A stretch of DNA of 64,000 nt, taken from assembly GCF_020966755.1 (NCBI RefSeq), contig NZ_JAJKFT010000010.1, positions 62,001 to 126,000 of the forward strand, read 5' to 3'. The position numbers and the translations under genes are program-made. Below are positions 34,099 through 41,875 of this stretch, in pieces; positions within the stretch are counted from its first letter, which is position 1, and every line of letters starts with the position of its first letter. This DNA is from Blastopirellula sediminis (lineage in GTDB: Bacteria; Planctomycetota; Planctomycetia; Pirellulales; Pirellulaceae). The notes under the pieces are model-generated. The model was given only the letters and a program-made list of their open reading frames with translations, did no database searches and had not been told where the DNA came from.

Positions 34099-34881
34099 TT
34101 GTCACGCGACATCATCTCAGCGATTTTTCTGACGGCGCTCTTGGCGATTCCGACCCTCTGGTGGCTGGCCAATTGGTCGCGGCGCGTTTACACGTTTCCG
34201 CGCTACATCCTGGCTTGCTTGAACATTGTTCTGGCTCGCGTTTGGTGGCGCACGTCGATTCCGCCAGATCTGCCGATTCCGATCGGCCAAGGCGCCGTTC
34301 TAATCGCTAACCATCGTAGCAGCGCCGATCCCTTCTTTATTCAAGTCGCCGCGCATCGCGTCGTCCACTGGATGGTTGCCAAAGAGTTCGTCGAACATCC
34401 AGCCCTGGCGTGGTTTTTGCGCCAATCAGGCGCTATCGGGACGAGTCGCGGCGGACGGGACACCAAGGCGATTCGGGCCGCGATTGACCTCCTGAACGCC
34501 GGCGAACTGGTCGGCGTGCTGCCGGAAGGTCGGATCAACATGACCGACCAATTGATGCTTCCCTTTCGCCCCGGCGCGGCGATGATCGCCCAACATGCCG
34601 GCGTCCCGATCGTGCCGATCTATATCGAAGGGGCGCCGTACGACCGGTCGCCGGCAAGTCCCTTTTTGATGCCGGCGCATGTGATCGTCAAAGTGGGGGA
34701 GCCGATCGACTCGTCGACCGGCACGCCGCAAGAGCTGATGGAGCAAGCGACGCGGGCGATCGCCCATCTCGCCGGGTGCGACGACTTCCAGCCGCAGTTG
34801 GCCGGACGAGACTGGAAACCGACCCCCGCCGATCTGGAAGCGGCGATGGCCGCCGCCAAAGAGCGGAAACGAAATCGCTAG
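34099..34881 (+). CDS. 1-acyl-sn-glycerol-3-phosphate acyltransferase family (PlsC-like)
   Basis: About 260 residues if the TTG at 34099 (GGAA upstream) is used; a GTG at 34030 would overlap the phosphodiesterase gene start. An N-terminal helix (IISAIFLTALLAIPTLWWLANW) is followed by the acyltransferase motifs NHRSSADP (catalytic His-Asp), GTSRGGRDTKAI and VGVLPEGRINM. It likely acylates a lysophospholipid at the inner membrane. A second, shorter member lies at 62146-62808. Its TAG stop overlaps the stop of the convergent lipoprotein gene in CTAG. Confidence 0.85.
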   Translation: MSRDIISAIFLTALLAIPTLWWLANWSRRVYTFPRYILACLNIVLARVWWRTSIPPDLPIPIGQGAVLIANHRSSADPFFIQVAAHRVVHWMVAKEFVEHPALAWFLRQSGAIGTSRGGRDTKAIRAAIDLLNAGELVGVLPEGRINMTDQLMLPFRPGAAMIAQHAGVPIVPIYIEGAPYDRSPASPFLMPAHVIVKVGEPIDSSTGTPQELMEQATRAIAHLAGCDDFQPQLAGRDWKPTPADLEAAMAAAKERKRNR

Positions 34882-35297
34882 TTCGACGAAAGCTCAAATT
34901 TCAAATCGCCTGCGCCGCTGTCGCCCACCTTCGCCGAGAGGGTCGAATCGGAGTTGTATTTCGCCGGGATGTAATTCATCTGCCGCTTCGGTGCGTCAGC
35001 GCCGTACATCGCCACGGCAGTCGGATCGGGCTTTTCTTCCCGAATCGCCGAGATCTCGATGCGGTACTCGCCGGGCATCGCTTCGCCGCTGAATTTGCCG
35101 TCGGCGATATCGACGCTGAAGAACTCTCCGTCGGTCCGTCGCAAGTAAATCGAGCCGTCGGGAAGTGGAGTCCCGTCGAGCGTCACGACTCCTTGAATCG
35201 GCACTTTGGCCTGTCCGGCCGGCGTACACCCAATTGCAGATACGACCAAAATCAAAGCGGCGATGGTCGCAGTCGCCGCATATTGTTTGCTGTGCAT
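34878..35297 (-). CDS. Small lipoprotein with carboxypeptidase-regulatory-like fold
   Basis: About 139 residues from ATG 35297 (GGGGAAC upstream); an earlier start at 35333 would destroy the signal peptide. Residues 1-23 are a lipoprotein signal ending in SAIGC. The rest is a beta-sandwich pattern common in planctomycete lipoproteins: PIQGVVTLDGTPLPDGSIYL, FSGEAMPGEYRIEISA and NYIPAKYNSDSTLSAKV. It is the downstream partner of the DUF1559 gene, a frequent planctomycete pairing. Role unknown. Confidence 0.82.
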   Translation of the reverse strand: MHSKQYAATATIAALILVVSAIGCTPAGQAKVPIQGVVTLDGTPLPDGSIYLRRTDGEFFSVDIADGKFSGEAMPGEYRIEISAIREEKPDPTAVAMYGADAPKRQMNYIPAKYNSDSTLSAKVGDSGAGDLKFELSSN

Positions 35298-35345
35298 ACG
35301 GAATGTTCCCCAGATGAATGCGTTCGTCGTCAATTCCTTCGGTCG

Positions 35346-36416
35346 TTACGATCCGGCAAGAACCTGACCGTCATCGCGGGTCACGATCTTCGCTAATTCC
35401 TGCAGCGTTATCGTTTCTGCGGTGAAGTGAACCGAACCGTCGACGTACAACATCATCAAGCCGCCGGGATGGGCGCTATTGAGCGGGATGTTATTGCCGA
35501 AGTTGTTGCAAACGCCGGTCGACATGCAAGTGCCGTCGCCGTTGTCCCAACCGGTCTTTTGATTCAGCTTGTAGCGAACCGTCGTTTGATTGAAGGTGCG
35601 AGCGTCGCTGCCGGGAAAGTAATTCGGCGGCTTGCGATCGTTGTTGTCGCCATGTCCGCCAATGAAAAAGCCATGCGGCTGACCACCGCGCCAAGTCTTC
35701 TTCGAGTTGTCTTTGGTGGTCATATAGTCCCCATGCTCGCCGACGATCGCGACGTTGCTCGTTCCGTCTTGAACCGACGCCATCGTTAGTTTGCCAAATG
35801 GAAACAGCATCCCGCCGCCGCTGACGATCCCGCCGGAACAGCAACCTTCGACGCCGGAAGCGCCGCTGTTAGTTCGCGATTCGGTATAGCCGGTGATCAG
35901 GCCGTTGATTGCACCAGAGATGCCGACGTAAGTTGGCGAAGTGACGTCGCCGGTCACTCCAGGAGTGAAAGCGCCGGGATTGTTGGCGACCGCTTCAAAC
36001 GGGGCCGAAGGGCAAACGTAGGTTTCGATCTTGGCGCCCTTCATCGCGTCGACGTTGTTCACGTTTCCCCAGCCGGAGTTCCCCATGTTGAATTGGAATT
36101 TGTCGTGCAGATTGTTTTGCTCGACGCCTGGCAACAGAAAGACCAGCCAAGAGGGACCATATCCGCCGCCGGTATCGCGCTGGCCGAACGGGCGTTTGTC
36201 ATCCGAACTGCCGGGCGGAAAGCGGAGGTAGGTGTCGTGGAAGTTGTGAAGGGCTAATCCCAGCTGACGCATGTTATTGGTACAGCTTGAACGCCGGGCC
36301 GCTTCGCGGGCCTGCTGCACCGCGGGGAGCAACAATGCGATCAGCACGCCGATGATGGCGATCACCACTAATAGCTCTACCAAGGTAAAGCCAAATCGAT
36401 ATCTGCGACCCTGCAT
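35346..36416 (-). CDS. DUF1559 pseudopilin-like protein
   Basis: A 356-residue protein with a type II secretion/type IV pilin-like N terminus: [20 protein letters not shown] after a short basic leader, followed by LLPAVQQAREAARRSSC. The body is the DUF1559 domain, ending in the H-X-G motif HPGGLMMLYVDGSVHF. Such proteins are abundant in planctomycetes and are probably processed by a prepilin peptidase; their function is unclear. It is followed by the small lipoprotein gene. A second member lies at 50717-51694. Confidence 0.93.
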   Translation of the reverse strand: MQGRRYRFGFTLVELLVVIAIIGVLIALLLPAVQQAREAARRSSCTNNMRQLGLALHNFHDTYLRFPPGSSDDKRPFGQRDTGGGYGPSWLVFLLPGVEQNNLHDKFQFNMGNSGWGNVNNVDAMKGAKIETYVCPSAPFEAVANNPGAFTPGVTGDVTSPTYVGISGAINGLITGYTESRTNSGASGVEGCCSGGIVSGGGMLFPFGKLTMASVQDGTSNVAIVGEHGDYMTTKDNSKKTWRGGQPHGFFIGGHGDNNDRKPPNYFPGSDARTFNQTTVRYKLNQKTGWDNGDGTCMSTGVCNNFGNNIPLNSAHPGGLMMLYVDGSVHFTAETITLQELAKIVTRDDGQVLAGS

Positions 36417-36557
36417 AAAACACCCCTACAGAAGTAGATGAGAATGACAAAGGGAGTTAGACGCCCACAGAATATCACGCAAAGGACGAATGAATCCAGA
36501 AAAATCCTTTTCTGTGCTTATTTTTTCTTCCAAAATTTTATCAAAGCCTGATTCTGG

Positions 36558-37670
36558 TCAGCGGAGCAGTGCGACTCGATCGCGAAGTTGGCTTCTTCCG
36601 TGGCGTAGCTGCGAAGCGACGGCGCCTGGCGTCTCACCGGAACTGAGAAGAGTGAGGATCGGCCCGGACCGGACCATCGGGGAGCCAGGCATAGGAATGT
36701 CGGCGATCGCTAGGTTCGAGTCACGAATCGCTTGCTCCAGCGTTTCGCTCCAAACGAAGTCATTGGGAGCGTAAACAAACAACTTTCCGCGTACCTGGTC
36801 GGCGGAAGACGCGGGCGTTGCGTTTTCGCCTCGCCATTCTGGAAGCCAGGCCGATAGATGGAGCCGCATCAAGTCGACCGGCAGCAGTTCCATCGCCGCT
36901 GTAAACCGCGGATTGATCTCCAGCATCCAGAGCTGATCGGCGTGCAGGACAAAGTCGATGCCGAATAGTCCTTGCAGTTGCGTCGATGCGAGCAGGAATT
37001 CAGCCAGACGCTGGAGCGTTTCCTGCACGTTATCAGGCAATGGGATCGGCCCAATCGATCCGGCATATTGAAACGGTTGCGGCGCTCCCCATTTTCGCCC
37101 GATCAGTTGCCGCGTCGCCCCTAAAAACCGGGCCTGACCGTCGATTGCGACGAACGCCGCTCCGTACGATCGTCCCGGAATAAAACGCTGATAGACGACT
37201 TCTTCGTTATCCGCAGGCTCCGTAAAGCGGCGGATATTCAAGCCGCCGGCCGATCTGCGCGGCTTGATGAGCCAACGTCCCGCACGCGGCGGCGCGGTCA
37301 CCGTCTCGGGAAAAAGGAAGCCTGCGGAGCGGAGCGTTTGCTGTAAGAGCAGGGGATCGCGAATCGGCGGCAGAGCAGGGGAGGGGACGCCCAACAGCGG
37401 GCGAATCTGGGCTGCGGCGGCAAGAACATCGGGATGATTCTCAAGCCCGCCGACGTAAATCCAATGCGTCGCATCGGAGTCGGCCAACCAAACGGGAATG
37501 TCGCTGGGAAAACGACTTAGCTGCGTTGCAGGGGCCATCCGCCGCAGATCGGCGTCGGCGAATTGATCGGCGGCGACGGCCGAGATCCCGCTCCGACGTA
37601 AACAGGCGACCGCGGCGCGACAACTGCAGCCGACGACGGCGATTCGCGGGGGGAGGGGAGGGGGACTCAT
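36558..37670 (-). CDS. ATP-grasp protein, possibly for H4MPT cofactor synthesis
   Basis: About 370 residues from ATG 37670; a TTG at 37721 is an alternative. It has an N-terminal PPi/Rossmann-like domain (IAVVGCSCRAAVACLRRSGI), then the ATP-grasp core with GRWLIKPRRSAGGLNI, VYQRFIPGRSYGAAFVAI, GLFGIDFVLH and LEINPRFTAAMELL. ATP-grasp ligases of this type occur in the methylotrophic H4MPT gene clusters (the orfY type). Here fae and mtdB lie 2.3 kb away, so a role in making or modifying that cofactor is plausible but inferred. It is divergent from the TadG-like gene. Confidence 0.75.
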   Translation of the reverse strand: MSPPPLPPRIAVVGCSCRAAVACLRRSGISAVAADQFADADLRRMAPATQLSRFPSDIPVWLADSDATHWIYVGGLENHPDVLAAAAQIRPLLGVPSPALPPIRDPLLLQQTLRSAGFLFPETVTAPPRAGRWLIKPRRSAGGLNIRRFTEPADNEEVVYQRFIPGRSYGAAFVAIDGQARFLGATRQLIGRKWGAPQPFQYAGSIGPIPLPDNVQETLQRLAEFLLASTQLQGLFGIDFVLHADQLWMLEINPRFTAAMELLPVDLMRLHLSAWLPEWRGENATPASSADQVRGKLFVYAPNDFVWSETLEQAIRDSNLAIADIPMPGSPMVRSGPILTLLSSGETPGAVASQLRHGRSQLRDRVALLR

Positions 37671-37955
37671 GGGAGGTTCAGACCGATTTTTGCGATTTTT
37701 TTTCTGAGAGCCGACCCGCAAGAAAATCTCAAGCTATGGTTTCCATTGGGCAAGGACACACTATTTCCATTTCGACTGAACTTTTCACGATTCCCATTGA
37801 TGCGGATGGCTTCGGCCAAACGCTGCCATATCGCGACGATTCCGCACGAGGCGGTTCGTAGCAAAATCTCTCCCCACCAATTTGTCCATGATAACCGCGT
37901 CAGCGCCCAAAGGTCGGCAGCTGCGCTCATTTGCCCAACTACCAGGAGAGTCGAA

Positions 37956-39692
37956 ATGTCGTCGCGTCGCCGTGATCGAGAAAAACCAATCGCAGTACGT
38001 CCCGCGCTAAGACGCGGTGTGATCGTCGTGCTGTCCGCCGTGTTGATGATCGTGATGATGGGGTTCATCGCGCTTAGCGTCGACGTCGGCTACATGTTCA
38101 CCATGCAATCGCAATTGCAGCGTTCGGTCGACGCCGCCGCACTGGCCGGCGCCGGAACGTTGATTGAAGGGGAAGACGTCGCCACGGCGAAAGTGCACGA
38201 GTACCTGACTCACAATCCGGTCGGTCTGCAGTGGAAAGAGTTTACGGACGGGGACACCGCCGCCAACGTCGATCTATTCCTCTCTAAATATGGCGACGGC
38301 TTGGAACTGTCGCTGGGTCAATGGAATTCGTCGACGCAACGAGTGGAATCAGTCGAAGAGGGCCCAACCACCGTCAGCGTCCGGATGACCTACCAAAACA
38401 TGCCCTTCTTCTTCGGGCATCTGCTGGGACGCGATTCGTTTGATATTACCGCCGAATCGATCGCCACCTATCAAAACCGCGACATCATGCTGGTGCTCGA
38501 CCTTTCGGGCTCGATGAACGACGACAGCGAGTTCAAATCGATCGGCCGCTTGGGCTTGGAACACATCTACACCAACTCGCAGCAGATGTACGCCGATCTC
38601 GGCTACCCGGTTTACGGGAACCTGACGTTTGATCCGGCATACGCAAAGGCCACTGGTACCGCACCGATTTCGGACGGTCAAGCCCGAACCTCGGTCACCT
38701 ACCGCGGCCCATCGGCGGTGGTTACGTCGGACAAAGCGATCAGCAAAGTCACCGTGCGAACCAGCGGTGGATCGACCTACAACTACTATCCCAGCGGCGC
38801 CACTTCCTATACGGCCAGCCCGAACCAGGAAATCCGCTACGTCTGGATCACCAGCGGCAAAAACGCCGACAACTCGGACCAGGTCCACTCGTTTGACTTT
38901 GACGGCAATCGCCTCGCGACGATTCGCAAAGCCCTGGCCCTGGATAACGTCGCCTATCCCTATCCGCAAGGAAGCTGGAACGACTACCTCAACTACTGCC
39001 TCGGTACGGGTCAAAATAACGACGCCGGCTACCGCTATAAATTCGGCTACATGAGCTGGATCAATTACTTGCTGGAAAAACGGTACTCCTCCGATGCGAC
39101 GCCTGACCTGTGGAAGGCCAGCGCTCACCCGATCACTGCGGTGAAAAACTCGGTCGACCTGTTCATTCACTTTATGCAAGAAGGGGATGGACGCGACCGG
39201 GTCGGTCTGGCGGTTTACAACGCTCCGAATGGAAACGGTCTGCTCGAATCGACGTTGACCGAAAACCTCGGGTTCATCATGTCTCAAACTCGTCAACGAC
39301 AAGCAGGCCACTACCACAACTACACCAACATCGGCGGCGGCATGACCACTGGCCGTGAGGAATTGCAGGCCCGTGGCCGCGAAGGCTCGGTCAAGATGAT
39401 GGTCCTGCTGACGGACGGTCAGGCGAACTGGGTCAACGGCGGCGTGAACAGCACCGCTGCGAAACAGTACGTCATCGACGAAGCGTATCTCTGTAAAGAT
39501 CAAGGCTTTAAGATCATCACGATCAGCCTTGGCGCCGGAGCCGACACCGCCCTGATGGACGAAGTCGCCCGGATCACTGATGGCGTCCATTTCAACGTTC
39601 CCGGCGGCCAATCCGTTGCGGAGTATTCCGAAGACCTCACCGAAATCTTCCGCCAGGTTGCTGGCGCCCGTCCCCTGAAACTGGTGAAGTAG
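37956..39692 (+). CDS. TadG-like membrane protein with VWA domain
   Basis: About 578 residues from ATG 37956, which has CAGGAGAG 5 nt upstream. The frame opens at 37746, but the ribosome site supports this start. A basic leader is followed by a helix (GVIVVLSAVLMIVMMGFIALSVDVGYM) and the TadE/TadG-type sequence QLQRSVDAAALAGAGTL. A VWA domain has MIDAS MLVLDLSGSMNDD, an insert of about 200 residues, then VGLAVYNAP and MVLLTDGQANW. It probably faces the periplasm in a Flp-pilus or adhesion context, but no other tad genes are visible here. Confidence 0.85.
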   Translation: MSSRRRDREKPIAVRPALRRGVIVVLSAVLMIVMMGFIALSVDVGYMFTMQSQLQRSVDAAALAGAGTLIEGEDVATAKVHEYLTHNPVGLQWKEFTDGDTAANVDLFLSKYGDGLELSLGQWNSSTQRVESVEEGPTTVSVRMTYQNMPFFFGHLLGRDSFDITAESIATYQNRDIMLVLDLSGSMNDDSEFKSIGRLGLEHIYTNSQQMYADLGYPVYGNLTFDPAYAKATGTAPISDGQARTSVTYRGPSAVVTSDKAISKVTVRTSGGSTYNYYPSGATSYTASPNQEIRYVWITSGKNADNSDQVHSFDFDGNRLATIRKALALDNVAYPYPQGSWNDYLNYCLGTGQNNDAGYRYKFGYMSWINYLLEKRYSSDATPDLWKASAHPITAVKNSVDLFIHFMQEGDGRDRVGLAVYNAPNGNGLLESTLTENLGFIMSQTRQRQAGHYHNYTNIGGGMTTGREELQARGREGSVKMMVLLTDGQANWVNGGVNSTAAKQYVIDEAYLCKDQGFKIITISLGAGADTALMDEVARITDGVHFNVPGGQSVAEYSEDLTEIFRQVAGARPLKLVK

Positions 39693-39731
39693 CGTTCACC
39701 GCCCCGCCTTTCTCGTGTCCTGCCTTGCTCC

Positions 39732-39773
39732 GACCGCCGCGCGGCTTTGTGCCTCGCGGCGGTCTTTTCTTTG
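39732..39773 (+). terminator. Intrinsic terminator after the TadG-like gene
   Basis: GACCGCCGCG and CGCGGCGGTC form a perfect 10-bp stem with a 13-nt loop, followed by TTTTCTTT. It separates the TadG-like transcript from fae. Confidence 0.85.
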
Positions 39774-39981
39774 CGCATCAAGGGGGGAGAGTCTTCCATG
39801 GTTGCAATCGCGTGGGGGTTTGATAAGTTTTGCTCTACGGCAATGGCCCCGACCCGATGCTTTTCGCGCTCTGATTTCGCGAAGATGCGCTGCCAGGGAC
39901 GCCGCCCCCCAACGCCTTTCCTCGAAGCGGCGCCCACTTCGGGACGCTCCATCCAATCTTCACTTTCGGGAGAAACTACGC

Positions 39982-40479
39982 ATGTCGATGTTCATTGGCG
40001 AAGCGCTCGCCGGCGATGGCAACGAAATCGCCCACATTGATCTCTTGATCGGTTCCAAGACCGGTCCCGTCGGCGCCGCGTTCGCCAGCGCACTGGCGAC
40101 CCAAACCGCCGGTCACTCGAACCTGCTCGCCGTGCTCGAACCGAACCTGCTGGTCAAACCGGCGACGGTCACGATCACCAAGGTCACCATCAAGGGCGCC
40201 AAGCAAGCGACCCAGATGTTCGGTCCGGCTCAAGCCGCCGTCGCCAAAGCGGTCGCCGATGCGGTCGAAGCCGGCGTCATCCCGAAGGATCAGTGCGAAG
40301 ACCTGGTCATCGTCTGCGGCGTCTTCATCCACTGGGAAGCGGCCGACGACAAGAAGATCTTCGACTACAACTACGAAGCGACCAAACAGGCGATCGTCAA
40401 CGCGATGACCGCCAAGCCGACCATCGACGAAGTTCTGGCCGGCAAAGAAAAAGCGGCTCACCCGTTCCGCGGCTTCTAA
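39982..40479 (+). CDS. fae: Formaldehyde-activating enzyme
   Basis: A 165-residue enzyme that condenses formaldehyde with tetrahydromethanopterin to methylene-H4MPT in the C1 oxidation pathway. The ATG at 39982 is chosen for GGGAG about 9 nt upstream; the longer frame from 39715 is not used. The family sequence is clear: FIGEALAGDGNEIAHIDLLI with the catalytic His at 18, GSKTGPVGAAFA, then NYEATKQAIVNAM and the end EKAAHPFRGF. The next gene, mtdB, oxidises its product. A terminator follows fae, so mtdB may have its own promoter or partial read-through. Confidence 0.96.
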   Translation: MSMFIGEALAGDGNEIAHIDLLIGSKTGPVGAAFASALATQTAGHSNLLAVLEPNLLVKPATVTITKVTIKGAKQATQMFGPAQAAVAKAVADAVEAGVIPKDQCEDLVIVCGVFIHWEAADDKKIFDYNYEATKQAIVNAMTAKPTIDEVLAGKEKAAHPFRGF

Positions 40480-40516
40480 GCTGCCGACGGCGCTTTCGCT
40501 CTTTCGATAACTTCCG

Positions 40517-40550
40517 AAAACCGTCCCCACCAGGGCGGTTTTCTTTTTTT
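40517..40550 (+). terminator. Intrinsic terminator after fae
   Basis: AAAACCGTCCC and GGGCGGTTTT form a stem with one bulge, followed by CTTTTTTT. It lies 20 bp before mtdB. Confidence 0.85.
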
Positions 40551-40569
40551 CGCCCCAAGAGTTCCTCGC

Positions 40570-41436
40570 ATGCCAACCGCTAAAATCCTGTTGCAGCTCG
40601 ATCCCGACCCGCAAATCAGCACGTTTGACAGCGTCGTCGCCGTCGACTCCGGCGTCGATCAACTCTTTCGCCACGGCGCCGTCAGCGCTTCGCAGGTACG
40701 CGATCTCGTCTATGGACTGATCTTCACGCGTTCCCCAGCGGAGCTGAAGAACTCGGCGATCTTCATCGGCGGCAGCGACGTGACGAAGGCCGAAAGCCTG
40801 CTCAAAGCGGCGGTCGGCAGCTTCTTCGGTCCCATGCGAGTTTCGATTCTGTTTGATCCGAACGGCGCCAACACGACGGCGGCCGCTGCAGTTATCGCTG
40901 CTGGACGCCATCTGGAGTTGGCCGGCGCCGAAACGCTCGTTCTCGCCGGAACCGGACCTGTCGGGCAACGTGCGGCTCGTCTGCTGGCGAGACAAGGAGC
41001 GCGTGTCCGCATCGCTTCACGAAAACTCGACAAGGCGACTGCCGTTTGCGATGCGCTGCAAGAGGACGTTGGCGAGGGAACGTTCGTGCCGTATGCGGTA
41101 AGTGATGACGCTAGTCTGACGACCGCGCTGGATGGGGCGGCGGTTGTGATCGCAGCCGGCGCGGCGAACGTTCAACTGGCCAGCCAACAGACGCTCAGCC
41201 AGGCGAGCGATCTGAAGGTCATGATCGACCTGAACGCCGCTCCGCCTGTCGGCATCGAAGGGGTCGATCCGATGGACAAAGCGAAGGAGCGCGATGGGAG
41301 AATCTGCTACGGCGCGATCGGCGTCGGTGGAACCAAAATGAAGATCCACAAACAAGCGCTTGTCCGGATCTTTGAGCGGAACGACCTGGTTCTGAATGCG
41401 GAGGAGGCCTACGAGATCGGACTCGGCCTCGAGTAA
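40570..41436 (+). CDS. mtdB: Methylene-tetrahydromethanopterin dehydrogenase
   Basis: A 288-residue enzyme that oxidises methylene-H4MPT to methenyl-H4MPT with NAD(P)+. The family hallmark LFDPNGANTTAAAAVIAA is present. It is followed by the Rossmann dinucleotide motif TLVLAGTGPVGQRAARLLARQGARVRIASR and the C-terminal segment VGIEGVDPMDKAKERDG then YGAIGVGGTKMKIHK. Length matches MtdA/MtdB. The pairing with fae favours H4MPT over tetrahydrofolate as cofactor. The remaining enzymes (mch, fhc) are not in the window. Confidence 0.93.
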   Translation: MPTAKILLQLDPDPQISTFDSVVAVDSGVDQLFRHGAVSASQVRDLVYGLIFTRSPAELKNSAIFIGGSDVTKAESLLKAAVGSFFGPMRVSILFDPNGANTTAAAAVIAAGRHLELAGAETLVLAGTGPVGQRAARLLARQGARVRIASRKLDKATAVCDALQEDVGEGTFVPYAVSDDASLTTALDGAAVVIAAGAANVQLASQQTLSQASDLKVMIDLNAAPPVGIEGVDPMDKAKERDGRICYGAIGVGGTKMKIHKQALVRIFERNDLVLNAEEAYEIGLGLE

Positions 41437-41596
41437 CCCTCGCCGGCATAACCGGCAAGACCGTTACCACCCTAACAGACCGTCGAAAAACGGGGCGACG
41501 GGAGGATCAGCGGTCAGCCGAGTGGGACGCAAATGCCGATGCTAGAGAGGAGTCGCACTCGGGGCGACGATTCTCATTGCTGTAAGGCCACGTTCC

Positions 41597-41857
41597 ATGA
41601 TTCGTACACTGCTGGCATCCCTGACGCTTTGCCTCGCTATGGCGGCGATTGGCCAGGCCGCTCCCCCTTCGTACCTGATTCTGACGCCGCAGAAGTCGAA
41701 CGCGGCCCCGTACTATGGGCACTACTACCATGGGTACGGCTACTCGGTCAGCACGCCTGCCTACAGTTACGGATATTTCGGCGCGTGCTCAGCGCGCGAC
41801 ACGTGGACCGGGCATACCGGTTACCATCGAGAATACTTCGAGTGGCGCACCTACTAG
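41597..41857 (+). CDS. Small secreted Tyr/Gly-rich protein
   Basis: An 86-residue protein. Residues 1-22 are a signal peptide (MIRTLLASLTLCLAMAAIGQAA). The mature part is rich in Tyr, Gly and His (APYYGHYYHGYGYSVSTPAY) and ends with RDTWTGHTGYHREYFEWRTY. No family is recognised. It resembles small exported planctomycete proteins of unknown role. The ribosome site is weak, which lowers confidence. It is convergent with the BamA barrel gene. Confidence 0.65.
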   Translation: MIRTLLASLTLCLAMAAIGQAAPPSYLILTPQKSNAAPYYGHYYHGYGYSVSTPAYSYGYFGACSARDTWTGHTGYHREYFEWRTY

Positions 41858-41875
41858 CCGTCTCTCAACTGACGA

